64,000 bases of DNA from JAGQYP01 sp041392305 (GTDB lineage Bacteria; Bacteroidota; Bacteroidia; Flavobacteriales_D; Crocinitomicaceae), in the NCBI GenBank assembly GCA_041392305.1, contig JAWKMJ010000014.1:1-64000 (forward strand), read 5' to 3'. Each line of letters begins with the position of its first letter. Position 1 is the first letter of the stretch. A program made the position numbers and the translations under genes. The notes under the pieces were generated by a model, which was not told the origin of the DNA, did no database searches, and saw only the letters and a list, made by a program, of their open reading frames with translations. Shown piece by piece: positions 44,114 through 53,191 of the stretch.

Positions 44114-45139
44114 ATGAAAGAGAAGATAGAATCTTATAAAAAAGAATTATCAGACCTAAAAGCAGACACTTTAGATGCTTTGGAGGCCTTCCGAATTAAG
44201 TTTTTGGGATCCAAGGGTATAGTGAAGGAATTGTATGCCGATCTGAAGTCGGTGGCCAATGAGGAGAAGAGAGAATTTGGTCAGCTGATTAATGAATTCA
44301 GAAATTTAGCTGAAGAAAAATACAACGAAGTAAAAGAGGCTCTTTCTTCAACAGTTAGTGGATCTGAGTCAGGAGAAGACCTCACAAGACCAGGAACGCC
44401 ATTTGAGTTAGGAGCAAGGCATCCTATTTCACTTGTAAGAAAAGAAATTATAGAAATTTTCTCTAGAATTGGATTTACCGTTTCGGAAGGACCGGAAGTG
44501 GAAGATGACTGGCATAATTTCTCAGCTTTAAATTTCCCACCAGAGCACCCAGCAAGAGACATGCAGGATACTTTTTTTGTGGAAAAAGGAGAAAACGAAA
44601 TGGCCTTGAGAACACATACTTCAAGTGTTCAGGTAAGAGTGATGGAGAATTCTAAACCTCCTATTCGAACCATATCTCCAGGTAGAGTATTTAGAAATGA
44701 AGCGATTTCTGCAAGAGCGCATTGTATCTTCCATCAAGTAGAAGGACTTTATATTGATGAAAACGTTTCATTTGCCGATTTGAAACAAACCCTTTTGTAT
44801 TTCGCAAAAGAGATGTTTGGAGATCAAACAGAAATCAGATTAAGACCATCTTATTTCCCATTTACAGAACCTTCTGCTGAGGTAGATGTTTCGTGTAATA
44901 TCTGTGCTGGAAAAGGATGTAATGTTTGTAAATACACGGGATTTTTGGAAATCTTGGGATGCGGAATGGTGGATCCAAATGTTTTGGAAGCTGCTGGTAT
45001 CGATTCTAAAAAATACAGTGGATTTGCCTTTGGAATGGGAATCGAAAGAATTGCCATGCTCAAATATCAAGTAAAAGATTTGCGGTTATTTTTTGAAAAT
45101 GACGCGAGATTCTTGAAACAATTTAAATCAGCATATTAA
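44114..45139 (+). CDS. pheS: phenylalanyl-tRNA synthetase alpha subunit
   Basis: 341 residues, standard for PheS. N-terminal coiled-coil arm (about 1-85), then the class II core: HPISLVRKEIIEIFSRIGF, RPGTPFELG upstream, motif 2 region FRNEAISARAHCIFHQVEGL (about 195-214) and motif 3 FGMGIERIAMLKY (about 312-324). With PheT (not in this window) it forms the alpha2beta2 enzyme that charges tRNA-Phe. Four bases separate it from the ytxJ-like gene, suggesting one operon with the LytTR and glutaminyl cyclase genes. Confidence 0.97.
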   Translation: MKEKIESYKKELSDLKADTLDALEAFRIKFLGSKGIVKELYADLKSVANEEKREFGQLINEFRNLAEEKYNEVKEALSSTVSGSESGEDLTRPGTPFELGARHPISLVRKEIIEIFSRIGFTVSEGPEVEDDWHNFSALNFPPEHPARDMQDTFFVEKGENEMALRTHTSSVQVRVMENSKPPIRTISPGRVFRNEAISARAHCIFHQVEGLYIDENVSFADLKQTLLYFAKEMFGDQTEIRLRPSYFPFTEPSAEVDVSCNICAGKGCNVCKYTGFLEILGCGMVDPNVLEAAGIDSKKYSGFAFGMGIERIAMLKYQVKDLRLFFENDARFLKQFKSAY

Positions 45140-45142
45140 TAA

Positions 45143-45502
45143 ATGTTCTGGAAGAAAAAGGAAGATGGAAATGCGTTTCCATGGGAGGACTTGCAAGAAG
45201 TGGGTCAGTTAGAAGACATTATTGAACTTTCAAAAGAGAAACCTGTACTTATCTTCAAACACTCGACGAGGTGTTCGATTAGTTTTATGGCAAAAAGTCG
45301 ATTCGAAGGAGGTTATGAAGACATGGGCATGTCGATTTGGTTATTGGATTTGATCAAAAATAGATCAATTTCAAATCAAATTGCAGAAGACTTTGGCATC
45401 AAACATGAATCGCCACAGGTTTTACTGATTAAAGAGGGAAAATGCATATATTCAGCTTCCCATAATGCAATTGAATTTAGAAGTGTAAAGCAAAATTTAT
45501 GA
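45143..45502 (+). CDS. ytxJ: bacillithiol-system redox protein YtxJ
   Basis: 119 residues with a thioredoxin-like fold carrying one active-site Cys, C44 in FKHSTRCSISFMA (the monothiol pattern of YtxJ). The cis-Pro equivalent is in HESPQVLLIKEG. YtxJ proteins act as monothiol bacilliredoxins in species that use bacillithiol, so this points to bacillithiol in the organism (inferred). The stop overlaps the next gene's start (ATGA). Cytoplasmic. Confidence 0.9.
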   Translation: MFWKKKEDGNAFPWEDLQEVGQLEDIIELSKEKPVLIFKHSTRCSISFMAKSRFEGGYEDMGMSIWLLDLIKNRSISNQIAEDFGIKHESPQVLLIKEGKCIYSASHNAIEFRSVKQNL

Positions 45503-46227
45503 AAACTGCTGTAATCATTGACGACATTGAATCTGCAAGAAAATCTTTAAAAGATGATATTGAACACTATTGTTCTAGTGTAGAAATCGTTGGTGAAGCA
45601 GAAGGAGTTGTTTCCGGTGCGAAAGTGATTAGAGAAACAAAACCAGACATCATTTTCCTGGACATACAAATGAACGATGGAAGTGGGTTTGATCTTCTTG
45701 AAATATTACCAGAACTGGATTCGAATGTGATTTTTACGACTGCCTCTGATCAATATGCCATTAAGGCCTTCAAGTTTTCAGCGATAGATTATTTACTTAA
45801 ACCCATTGATCCAGACGATCTGGTTAAAGCAGTAGACAAGGCTTCCAAAGAATCTGATGGCAAGGAGAAACTAGAAATTTTAAGAGACAATTTTAATTCT
45901 CCGAAGAAATTGGCTTTAAACACACTTGAGAAAATCCATATAGCCAATATTCAGGACATTGTTAGATGTGAGTCCAATGTAAATTATACCATGTTCTATT
46001 TCAATGACAACTCGAAAATATTAGTGACCAAAACCCTAAAAGAATATGATAAAATGCTTACTCCACAGGGATTTCTAAGGCCGCATCAGTCTCACCTAAT
46101 TAATTTGGAGTTTGTTAAAGAATTTGTAAAACTGGATGGAGGCTACATTGTAATGAAAGATGGAGCAAAGGTTCCGGTTTCAACACGTAAAAGACCAGAG
46201 GTGATGGACCTCCTATCTAATTTATAG
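45499..46227 (+). CDS. LytTR-family response regulator
   Basis: 242 residues. Receiver domain at 1-120 with acidic residues D8/D9, phospho-acceptor D55 (IIFLDIQM) and Lys in YLLKPIDP. LytTR domain at about 135-240 (EKIHIANIQDIVRCESN, FLRPHQSHLINLEFV). No histidine kinase is adjacent, so it is an orphan regulator whose partner kinase lies elsewhere. Overlaps ytxJ by 4 bases. Confidence 0.94.
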   Translation: MKTAVIIDDIESARKSLKDDIEHYCSSVEIVGEAEGVVSGAKVIRETKPDIIFLDIQMNDGSGFDLLEILPELDSNVIFTTASDQYAIKAFKFSAIDYLLKPIDPDDLVKAVDKASKESDGKEKLEILRDNFNSPKKLALNTLEKIHIANIQDIVRCESNVNYTMFYFNDNSKILVTKTLKEYDKMLTPQGFLRPHQSHLINLEFVKEFVKLDGGYIVMKDGAKVPVSTRKRPEVMDLLSNL

Positions 46228-46231
46228 TCAG

Positions 46232-47317
46232 ATGAAAAAACTAATATGGATTCCTCTTTTTCTAATTTTGATTGCATGTGACACGGACGATCAAAATTCA
46301 TCCAAATCAACCCCAAAAGAAACGGTAAAAGCCAGATTCACTGGGATTAAAAACAATGATCAGTTTATTGCTGGAAACGACATTCATGTTAAGGTTCAAC
46401 TCAAAGAGCCCGAAAACATTAAAAATTTGGAAATTTATTTTGAAGACAAAGTTGTTTTTTCAGGAAAACCCAATTCCGATTTTCATGTAACACCAATTAA
46501 TACGGATTCTTCAAATGTTGGATTTATCAACTTAAAGTTGATAGCTGAATATGATGGCGAAAGCAATCCTTATGTAGACAGTAGAAAGATTATTCTTTTT
46601 TCCAATATCGTTCCTGAGACCAAAACAGTTAAAATTCTAAAGAAATTCCCACACGATCCCGAAAGTTATACTCAAGGATTAGAGTTTGATGGAAACCAAC
46701 TGTGGGAAGGCACAGGGCAGCGTGGACAATCGAAAATTGCAAAGGTGAATTTAAATGATGGGAAAGTAATTGCACAAACCGAATTGGAAAGAGCATTGTT
46801 TGGCGAAGGCATCACTATTTTCAATGACAAGGTTTACCAGCTTACTTGGCAGGCAGGAAGATGTTTGGTTTATGATAAAAACATTATGCAAAAAACAAAT
46901 GAATTCAATTACTCTGGGGAGGGCTGGGGACTCTGCAACAACGGAACTCATCTGATTATGACTGATGGGTCTTCTAAAATTGTCTTTAGAGATCCCGAAA
47001 CATTTCAAGTAGTACGAACAATATTTGCATTCGATCATAGTAAAGAATGGAATATGCTGAACGAAATAGAATGGATCGACGGAAAAATTTACGCCAATGT
47101 TTACCAGCGTACAGATATTATAGTAATCGACCCAAATTCTGGGAAAGTATTGGAAGTGCTAGACGCTTATGATGTGGATCGAGAACTTAAATTAGAAAAC
47201 CCAAATTCCGATGTGCTCAATGGAATTGCTTACAATAAAGAAAAGCGAGAGACGTATATAACCGGAAAAAATTTCCCCTATTTAGCAAAAGTTCAATTTG
47301 TTGCCGACCTGCCTTAA
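46232..47317 (+). CDS. glutaminyl-peptide cyclotransferase lipoprotein (papaya type)
   Basis: 361 residues. Lipobox LILIAC with Cys16. After a linker and a small beta domain (about 30-130), the C-terminal five-bladed propeller of the glutamine cyclotransferase family follows (ESYTQGLEFDGNQLWEGTGQ, LFGEGITIFNDKVYQLTW, GWGLCNNGTHLIMTDGSS, LNEIEWIDGKIYANVYQ, VLNGIAYNKEKRETYITGKN). It converts N-terminal Gln of exported proteins to pyroglutamate. Many exported proteins in this window have Gln right after the signal peptide, which fits. The end overlaps the convergent gene by 4 bases. Confidence 0.9.
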   Translation: MKKLIWIPLFLILIACDTDDQNSSKSTPKETVKARFTGIKNNDQFIAGNDIHVKVQLKEPENIKNLEIYFEDKVVFSGKPNSDFHVTPINTDSSNVGFINLKLIAEYDGESNPYVDSRKIILFSNIVPETKTVKILKKFPHDPESYTQGLEFDGNQLWEGTGQRGQSKIAKVNLNDGKVIAQTELERALFGEGITIFNDKVYQLTWQAGRCLVYDKNIMQKTNEFNYSGEGWGLCNNGTHLIMTDGSSKIVFRDPETFQVVRTIFAFDHSKEWNMLNEIEWIDGKIYANVYQRTDIIVIDPNSGKVLEVLDAYDVDRELKLENPNSDVLNGIAYNKEKRETYITGKNFPYLAKVQFVADLP

Positions 47318-48642
47318 GTTTTCTTTTTACGCATAAGATAAGCCTTGAACGCGGCAATTTTTTCTCCATTTTTTAAGTTTTTCAAAAGAGCTTTTTCTTG
47401 ATCAGTTAGTGGAAGACTAGAACGGAAGACACTTTTGTACCTGGATTCGAAAACAGTATGTTTCCCCTGGATATAATACAAATAGATTTCTCTTAAAGTG
47501 GCGCGAATAAAATAGTGATTGGCCCGATGTGTTTTTTTGTAAATGAGCAAATGGTAATTACATTTCAATGACTCTCTATATTCGTTATCTTTTAAATAAA
47601 TAGTGGACAGCGTATCCCAGAATTTTTGTGTGTAGTAATTGCTAAAATTCTTGCTTTCTTTAGTTACCAGTTCTCGCAATGAACCTAATTCTTCTTTCCA
47701 TTTGTTATTAACCAGAATCTGCTGCAATTTAAGATCAAGCATCCGCTCATCTCGTCGTATGGATATTCTTTGATTATCAGTCTTTAATGACTTAATGTTT
47801 TGAACAATCCGGGATAGTTTTTCTTGCTCATTATTGAAAAGATAGGCCATTCCACAGGCATACCACACATCTACTTTCTGTTCTGGGTTATCCTCGAATT
47901 CATGCGGGTTATTCTCCATTAAACGAATTAGTGAATCGGAGACCGAAAGAGCGCTTTGATAGTCTTTGGTTTGGACGTAATACAACAATGAATGATGCAA
48001 GTTATAATAGTAAGCCGATCGAACATCGTCAAACTTTTTCTCTCGGGTGGGGTCGTATTTAATCTCATCAAAAGTTTTACCATTCCAAAGCATCGATTGG
48101 GTTCTAAAGAGCATCAATTTTTGGTATGCGTACAAATAATAGCTGCGACCCACCCATCTGGCAGTGGTAATGGATCGATTAATTTGATTTACAAATTCTT
48201 TGTTTTTTTGGGTGTAGAATTTCAGCTCGGTTTCTTTTAATATAACTTCCATGTAATAAGTAAACCGTTCATGTTTTTCAATGTTTTTCTTAATAGCATT
48301 ACATTTTTTAAGAGCTTGAGTGTACAACTTTTTTTTAATCAAAAGATCAATTTCAGTGAGTTCGTTCCGGATAATGAAATCTATATTCGATTTCCTATGA
48401 AATTCACGCATACTTGAAAGTAAGGCCCTGTATAGCTGATTCTTTATGGTTGGAAGGATTGCAACAAACTTTTTGCCCTTAAATATTTTTATAAGTTCTT
48501 TTTCATCGTATTCATTGGCTTTGGCAACCTCCTTATACAAAGTAAATATATGATTTTCAGGAACTTGTTTTTTCTGTTCCAGAACAAATTGTCTTTTTTC
48601 CATTTTAGACATGGATTGAATAAGCTCTATAAGATGATCCAT
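47314..48642 (-). CDS. hypothetical alpha-helical (TPR-like) protein
   Basis: 442 residues, no signal peptide, rich in Lys, Tyr and Leu. Sequence is almost entirely helical and resembles tetratricopeptide-type solenoids (YTQALKKCNAIKKNIEKHE, VDVWYACGMAYLFNNEQEKL, YYTQKFWDTLSTIYLKDNEY). I do not recognise the family; proteins of this kind are common in marine Flavobacteriales. A scaffold role is plausible, nothing more. Divergent from the PorP/SprF gene across a 294-base gap. Confidence 0.7.
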   Translation of the reverse strand: MDHLIELIQSMSKMEKRQFVLEQKKQVPENHIFTLYKEVAKANEYDEKELIKIFKGKKFVAILPTIKNQLYRALLSSMREFHRKSNIDFIIRNELTEIDLLIKKKLYTQALKKCNAIKKNIEKHERFTYYMEVILKETELKFYTQKNKEFVNQINRSITTARWVGRSYYLYAYQKLMLFRTQSMLWNGKTFDEIKYDPTREKKFDDVRSAYYYNLHHSLLYYVQTKDYQSALSVSDSLIRLMENNPHEFEDNPEQKVDVWYACGMAYLFNNEQEKLSRIVQNIKSLKTDNQRISIRRDERMLDLKLQQILVNNKWKEELGSLRELVTKESKNFSNYYTQKFWDTLSTIYLKDNEYRESLKCNYHLLIYKKTHRANHYFIRATLREIYLYYIQGKHTVFESRYKSVFRSSLPLTDQEKALLKNLKNGEKIAAFKAYLMRKKKT

Positions 48643-48794
48643 TTAGAAGATATATAATTTAGTCTTTTGACATGTCACTAAACACTAATTTAGATAGAAA
48701 TACGAAATAATTTGTCGATTAGAAAATATAAAAATATTAAATAGTGATTTTTAAATGAGAATAGAATCGCTTAATTTCCTTTCAGAATGAATAG

Positions 48795-48877
48795 AGAGAT
48801 TTAAGTATTTAGTTAAAAAATCTCTACTACTACTTTGTCATAAATATTTACGGGGGCTTCGGCTTCCGTTTTTTTTT
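48795..48877 (+). terminator. hairpin and strong intrinsic terminator upstream of the PorP/SprF gene
   Basis: A perfect AGAGATTT/AAATCTCT inverted repeat (48795-48802 and 48818-48825) is followed by a terminator: ACGGGGGC (48850-48857), TTCG loop, GCTTCCGT (48862-48869), nine T. The stem has two G-T pairs and a C(TTCG)G tetraloop, and it lies on the plus strand with no plus-strand gene before it for more than 1.5 kb. Confidence 0.7.
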
Positions 48878-48936
48878 GGTAACATATTTTACCTTTTTTC
48901 AGTATACATGTTGGAATAAGCTAATCAATTATCGCT

Positions 48937-49989
48937 ATGATAAAAAAAGGAATTTTGATCATTGCTGTGCTCTTAGTATCTGTAATTGGAAAAGGACAGG
49001 ACATTCATTTTTCACAGATTTATAATAGTGCGTTGCATTTAAACCCTGCACTAACAGGTTCATTTGATGGTAATTTTAGGGTAAATCTTAACTGGAAAGA
49101 TCAATGGAGAACGGTTGGAAAATCTTTTCAAACTTATGCATTATCTTTTGATCAAAATGTGCTAAAAACTAAAGTGGGAAAGGCCTATTTTGCTTATGGA
49201 ATCTCTTTTTATCAGGATATTGCTGGTGAAGTAAAACTAGGTACTACTCGGGTTCAAGGAAGTCTTGCTGCCTATATTTGGGCAGGAAAAAAAGGACGAA
49301 TTTCCTTAGGTTTGCAAGCAGGCTGGGGAAGGGTTGGAGTGGATCCTACAAGAATGCGTTGGGGAACACAGTATGATGGTTTGCAATACAATCCTTTTCT
49401 ACCAAGTGGAGAAACAAATCAATTTAATCCGTTCAGTTTTGCCGATGTGTCAGCAGGAATGACTTATTGGTTTTCTTCTTCAGGAAATCGTGTAACGCAT
49501 GATGATGCAAAAGATTTTCGGATAGGGGTGGCTGTGCATCATTTGAACAAACCACGGAACGCCTATTACACAGATGAGCGATTGCCAATGAAAATCGTGG
49601 TACATGGAAATGGATTTTTTGGAATCAGGAACACGACTTTCGGGATTTGGCCAAGTTTTTCCTTTATCTATCAGAAACCGCATTGGGAGTTAATGGTTGG
49701 AACGTTATTTAGAACTACTATAAATGGTAAGGCCAGAATAACGGGATTCAGAAAGGAAATGGCTCTGTCTTTTGGAGGGCACTTTAGAATCTCCTCGCCA
49801 TTTGATGCTTTTATTCCAGAGATGTTTTTTGAAATAGAAGGAGTTGGGATAGGGGTAACCTATGATGTGAACATTTCATCTCTGAGCACCGCTTCGCATT
49901 TACAAGGAGGAATCGAATTGTCATTGAGATATATAATGGATGATAAATATTATTACCAAAGACCCACACGCAGAGTCCCCTCCTTTTAA
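48937..49989 (+). CDS. PorP/SprF family type IX secretion membrane protein
   Basis: 350 residues. A signal peptide ends GKGQ; the mature start DIHFSQIYNSALHLNPALTG is the family hallmark, followed by NLNWKDQWR and many amphipathic strands of a 14-or-so stranded outer-membrane barrel. PorP/SprF-like proteins assist T9SS secretion or attachment of particular substrates such as SprB in gliding. No large adhesin gene is adjacent, so the client is unknown. Preceded by a terminator hairpin about 60 bases upstream, followed by a separate gene with its own promoter box. Confidence 0.92.
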   Translation: MIKKGILIIAVLLVSVIGKGQDIHFSQIYNSALHLNPALTGSFDGNFRVNLNWKDQWRTVGKSFQTYALSFDQNVLKTKVGKAYFAYGISFYQDIAGEVKLGTTRVQGSLAAYIWAGKKGRISLGLQAGWGRVGVDPTRMRWGTQYDGLQYNPFLPSGETNQFNPFSFADVSAGMTYWFSSSGNRVTHDDAKDFRIGVAVHHLNKPRNAYYTDERLPMKIVVHGNGFFGIRNTTFGIWPSFSFIYQKPHWELMVGTLFRTTINGKARITGFRKEMALSFGGHFRISSPFDAFIPEMFFEIEGVGIGVTYDVNISSLSTASHLQGGIELSLRYIMDDKYYYQRPTRRVPSF

Positions 49990-50037
49990 GAAAAAGTCCA
50001 TTCATCATAATAATTTTTTAATGAAGGATTAATCTTA

Positions 50038-50045
50038 TATATTTG
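50038..50045 (+). promoter_or_regulatory. -7 box TATATTTG for the peptide-binding lipoprotein gene
   Basis: TAnnTTTG match 21 bases before ATG 50067; the alternative TTG start at 50043 lies inside the box. Confidence 0.55.
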
Positions 50046-50066
50046 CTTAACATCAATCGGTTCGCA

Positions 50067-51809
50067 ATGAAAATATACGCAACACTATTTCTAACAGCAA
50101 CACTATTTATAATCGCTGCCTGTGGAGGCGGAAAAAACAAAAACGAACTATCTCTGAAGGAAGGGAAAGGAGGAATAACACTTGGAGGGGTTTTTAAGGT
50201 AAACGAAATCGAAACATTTCGATCTTTATTTCCACTTACAATTACAGACGTTTATTCCTATAGAATTGCAAATCAGATTTATCAATCACTATTCAAATTT
50301 AACCAGGAAAACCTCAAAGTGGAGACCAATCTTGCAGACTCTTATGAAGTGAGCCAAGACAAATTAGTATATACAATCAAATTGAAAAAGGGAGTTCATT
50401 TTCAAGACAATGATTGTTTTTCTGGTGGAAAAGGGAGGGAGTTTAAAGCTTCGGATGTTAAATATTGTTTTGACAAAATATGTGAGTCAATTCCTCAAAA
50501 TAAAATGTACTGGCTTTTTAAAGATAAGGTTGTTGGCGCTCAGGATTATTTTGAATCAACAAAAAAAGGAGCTCCACTTAGCGAGGGTATTAAAGGAGTA
50601 CAAGTTGTAGATGATTACACAATCAAAATTACGTTAGTAGAACCATTTGGAGCCTTTGATCAGATATTGGCGCATATGGGGACGGCGATTTATCCTAAAG
50701 AAGCATTTGAAAAATATGGTAAGGATATGCGTGTGAACTGTGTTGGAACCGGCCCATTTGCTTTGAAAAAAGTAGTAGAAGGTAGAGAAGTCATTTTAGT
50801 TAAAAACGAAAATTATTGGGAAGAGGATGAGCATGGAAACAAACTTCCTTATTTAGATGGAATTAAAGTTTCTTTTATACCTGAAAAGAGTACAGAGTTG
50901 AAAGAGTTTCAAAAAGGAAACTTACACATGATTTGGGAAATACCCGTGGATGAAATTCCAAATGTTATTGGGTCTTTAGAGGAAGCGAAAGAAGGTAAAA
51001 ACGCTGAATTTATTCTTCAGTCTTCTCATAGTTTATCTGTTCAATATTATGCCTTTTTATTTACCCACGAGATTTTTAATGATGTAAACGTTAGAAAGGC
51101 TTTCAACATGGCCATTGACCGTGAAGAGTTGGTTGAAGTTACGCTCCAGGGTGAAGGCGATCCTGCATTTCATGGATTTGTTCCTCCTATGGAAGGTTAT
51201 CCTCAAGAAAAAGTAAAAGGATATGAGTTTGATGCAGATGAAGCTAGATCATATTTAGCAAAAGCGGGTTTTGCGAATGGTAAAGGATTTCCAAAGATCA
51301 AATTGAATTTGAACAGTGGAGGTAAAACTCAGGAATTGCTTGCCGTGGCGGTAATGAATGAATTAAAAAAGAATTTAAATGTTGAAATCGAAGTGGAAGT
51401 TCTTCCGATGAATCAACATCAAAATGAAATTGAATCAGGTAGAGCAGCATTCTGGAGAATTGGTTGGGTAGCTGATTATCCGGATCCTGAAAACTTCTTG
51501 AATTTGTTTTATAGTAAAAACCTTCCAGAAAATGCATCCGATGATGCGTATATAAATTCTGTTAGATACATCAATCCAAAATTTGATGAAGCATTTTTAG
51601 CGGCAAGAAGAGAATCAGACCCTCAAAAAAGAATGGAATTGTTCGCAGAGGCAGATCAGATTCTTATGGATGACGCTGTAGTAATGCCCTTGTATTACGA
51701 TGACTATATTCGACTTTTAAATCCTCAAGTTAGAAATTTTCCAATGAATCCATTAGAATATAGAGATTTCACCAGAGTCTATTTTGCGAAAGAAAAGAAA
51801 AAGAAATAA
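50067..51809 (+). CDS. peptide ABC transporter substrate-binding lipoprotein (SBP family 5)
   Basis: 580 residues from ATG 50067. Lipobox FIIAAC-G. Family 5 (DppA/OppA-like) fold: SYRIANQIYQSLFKFNQENL near the start, KLKKGVHFQDNDCF (about 110), FNMAIDREELVE and WRIGWVADYPDPENFLN (about 470) are characteristic. It would deliver peptides or similar ligands to an ABC permease, but no permease or ATPase gene is adjacent. The precursor may therefore work with a transporter encoded elsewhere. A terminator follows. Confidence 0.92.
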   Translation: MKIYATLFLTATLFIIAACGGGKNKNELSLKEGKGGITLGGVFKVNEIETFRSLFPLTITDVYSYRIANQIYQSLFKFNQENLKVETNLADSYEVSQDKLVYTIKLKKGVHFQDNDCFSGGKGREFKASDVKYCFDKICESIPQNKMYWLFKDKVVGAQDYFESTKKGAPLSEGIKGVQVVDDYTIKITLVEPFGAFDQILAHMGTAIYPKEAFEKYGKDMRVNCVGTGPFALKKVVEGREVILVKNENYWEEDEHGNKLPYLDGIKVSFIPEKSTELKEFQKGNLHMIWEIPVDEIPNVIGSLEEAKEGKNAEFILQSSHSLSVQYYAFLFTHEIFNDVNVRKAFNMAIDREELVEVTLQGEGDPAFHGFVPPMEGYPQEKVKGYEFDADEARSYLAKAGFANGKGFPKIKLNLNSGGKTQELLAVAVMNELKKNLNVEIEVEVLPMNQHQNEIESGRAAFWRIGWVADYPDPENFLNLFYSKNLPENASDDAYINSVRYINPKFDEAFLAARRESDPQKRMELFAEADQILMDDAVVMPLYYDDYIRLLNPQVRNFPMNPLEYRDFTRVYFAKEKKKK

Positions 51810-51812
51810 AAT

Positions 51813-51843
51813 AAAAACCCTGATTGTTCAATCAGGGTTTTTT
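51813..51843. terminator. bidirectional intrinsic terminator
   Basis: AAAAACCCTGATT (51813-51825), loop GTTC, AATCAGGGTTTTTT (51830-51843). It serves both the plus-strand lipoprotein gene and the convergent marC gene. Confidence 0.9.
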
Positions 51844-51845
51844 GT

Positions 51846-52442
51846 TTAGAATAAAAGTTTCACATTGGTTGAAAAAAGCTTAACTGCAATTGCCATCAGA
51901 ATAATCCCAAAGACTTTTTTCAATACAACGATTCCAGTATTACCAAGAATCCTTTCAATAATTGAGGTTGAACGCAACACTAGATATACAATGATCATGT
52001 TCAATATGATTGCGATTACGATATTAATTGACTGAAACTCTGCTCGGAGTGATACGATAGTAGTCATACTTCCAGCCCCTGCAATTAGAGGAAAAGCAAT
52101 AGGAACAATAGATGCGGACTTATTTCCTATTTCGTCATCACTACTTTTAAATACTTCAATCCCAAAGATCATTTCCAATGCTAAACCGAACAGCACCAAC
52201 GAACCAGCAACAGCAAAGGATTCCACATTGATACCGACTAGTTGTAAGATGCTGGTTCCCAAAAAAAGAAACACAATCATAATTGCCCCTGCTACCAGAG
52301 TGGCTTTACGAGCCTCAATAAACCCTACATCGCCCTTGATTTTTATTAGAATAGGAATGCTACCTACAATATCGATAACTGCAAAAAGAATCATGGTCGC
52401 AGTACCAATTTCGACCAGATTAAAGGAAGTTAAAAAATTCAT
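51846..52442 (-). CDS. MarC family integral membrane protein
   Basis: 198 residues with six membrane helices. Typical motifs: LFAVIDIVGSIPILIKIK near the N-terminus, FGLALEMIFGIEVFKSS, IVPIAFPLIAGAGSMTTIV (the conserved P..AGPG-type stretch, here AGAGS) and a C-terminal KVFGIILMAIAVKLF. The family is called MarC/NAAT transporter, but transport of a specific substrate is not established. It sits 2 bases from purN on the same strand, probably in one operon. Confidence 0.9.
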   Translation of the reverse strand: MNFLTSFNLVEIGTATMILFAVIDIVGSIPILIKIKGDVGFIEARKATLVAGAIMIVFLFLGTSILQLVGINVESFAVAGSLVLFGLALEMIFGIEVFKSSDDEIGNKSASIVPIAFPLIAGAGSMTTIVSLRAEFQSINIVIAIILNMIIVYLVLRSTSIIERILGNTGIVVLKKVFGIILMAIAVKLFSTNVKLLF

Positions 52443-52444
52443 AT

Positions 52445-53011
52445 TTATCGTATTATGTTTTCAATTATTTGTGGAAAATACATTTGCTCTAATTCTTGCA
52501 CTTTGGCTCTTATTTCATCAGCTGTTGAGCACGACTGAACATTAACGCGTTTTTGCTCAATAATTTCCCCCTCATCAAAGTGATCATTCACAAAATGCAC
52601 TGTAATTCCTGATTCAGTTTCTTTATTTCCAAGGACTGCCTCATGAACTTTCATCCCGTACATTCCTCTTCCTCCATATTTTGGTAAGAGACTGGGGTGG
52701 ACATTGATTATTCGTTTAGAAAACGCGTGAATTAAATCGGGGTGAATCTTTCTCAGAAATCCCGCAAGAACTATAAAGTCAACCTTTCTTTTCAATAATT
52801 CTGAAACGATTTTATCTGGTTGATTCGCAAATGTTTCATTATCAAATTCTAAATACTCGATAGAATTGTTTTCTGCTATTACTTTGAAACGGGATTTTGG
52901 TGTATTACTCACCAGAGGACCTATTTCCACATTGAAATTTCCATTGAAATATTGGATGATGTTTTCAGCATTGGAGCCTGTTCCGCTTCCAAAGACAGCG
53001 ATGTGCTTCAT
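52445..53011 (-). CDS. purN: phosphoribosylglycinamide formyltransferase
   Basis: 188 residues from ATG 53011. The longer frame to 53101 runs through a promoter box, so the internal Met is chosen. FGSGTGSNAENII at the N-terminus, the folate-enzyme signature LAGFLRKIHPDLI, then INVHPSLLPKYGGRGMYG and GITVHFVNDHFDEGEII with the catalytic Asn/His/Asp. It transfers a formyl group from 10-formyl-THF to GAR in purine synthesis. Divergent from acpP. Confidence 0.97.
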   Translation of the reverse strand: MKHIAVFGSGTGSNAENIIQYFNGNFNVEIGPLVSNTPKSRFKVIAENNSIEYLEFDNETFANQPDKIVSELLKRKVDFIVLAGFLRKIHPDLIHAFSKRIINVHPSLLPKYGGRGMYGMKVHEAVLGNKETESGITVHFVNDHFDEGEIIEQKRVNVQSCSTADEIRAKVQELEQMYFPQIIENIIR

Positions 53012-53028
53012 TTTTTTCAAATTTGTGG

Positions 53029-53036
53029 CAAAATTA
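53029..53036 (-). promoter_or_regulatory. -7 box TAATTTTG for purN-marC
   Basis: Minus-strand TAnnTTTG match 17 bases before the purN ATG. Confidence 0.5.
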
Positions 53037-53102
53037 GACCTTTTTTTCAGTAGGAAATAAAAAGTAGAGATCAAATCCCTGAGTTTTAGACTAAAAAGCA
53101 CT

Positions 53103-53134
53103 TTGTACGTATGAAAAAGTGAAAAATATCTTTG
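53103..53134 (+). promoter_or_regulatory. acpP operon promoter, TTG -33 and TATCTTTG -7
   Basis: TTG at 53103-53105 and TATCTTTG at 53127-53134, 21-base spacer; predicted leader of about 54 nt to the acpP ATG. Confidence 0.55.
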
Positions 53135-53191
53135 ATTTAATTGACAGAAATTATTTCTTTGTGGCTTGAATAAACATTAAAACTTTTTAAA

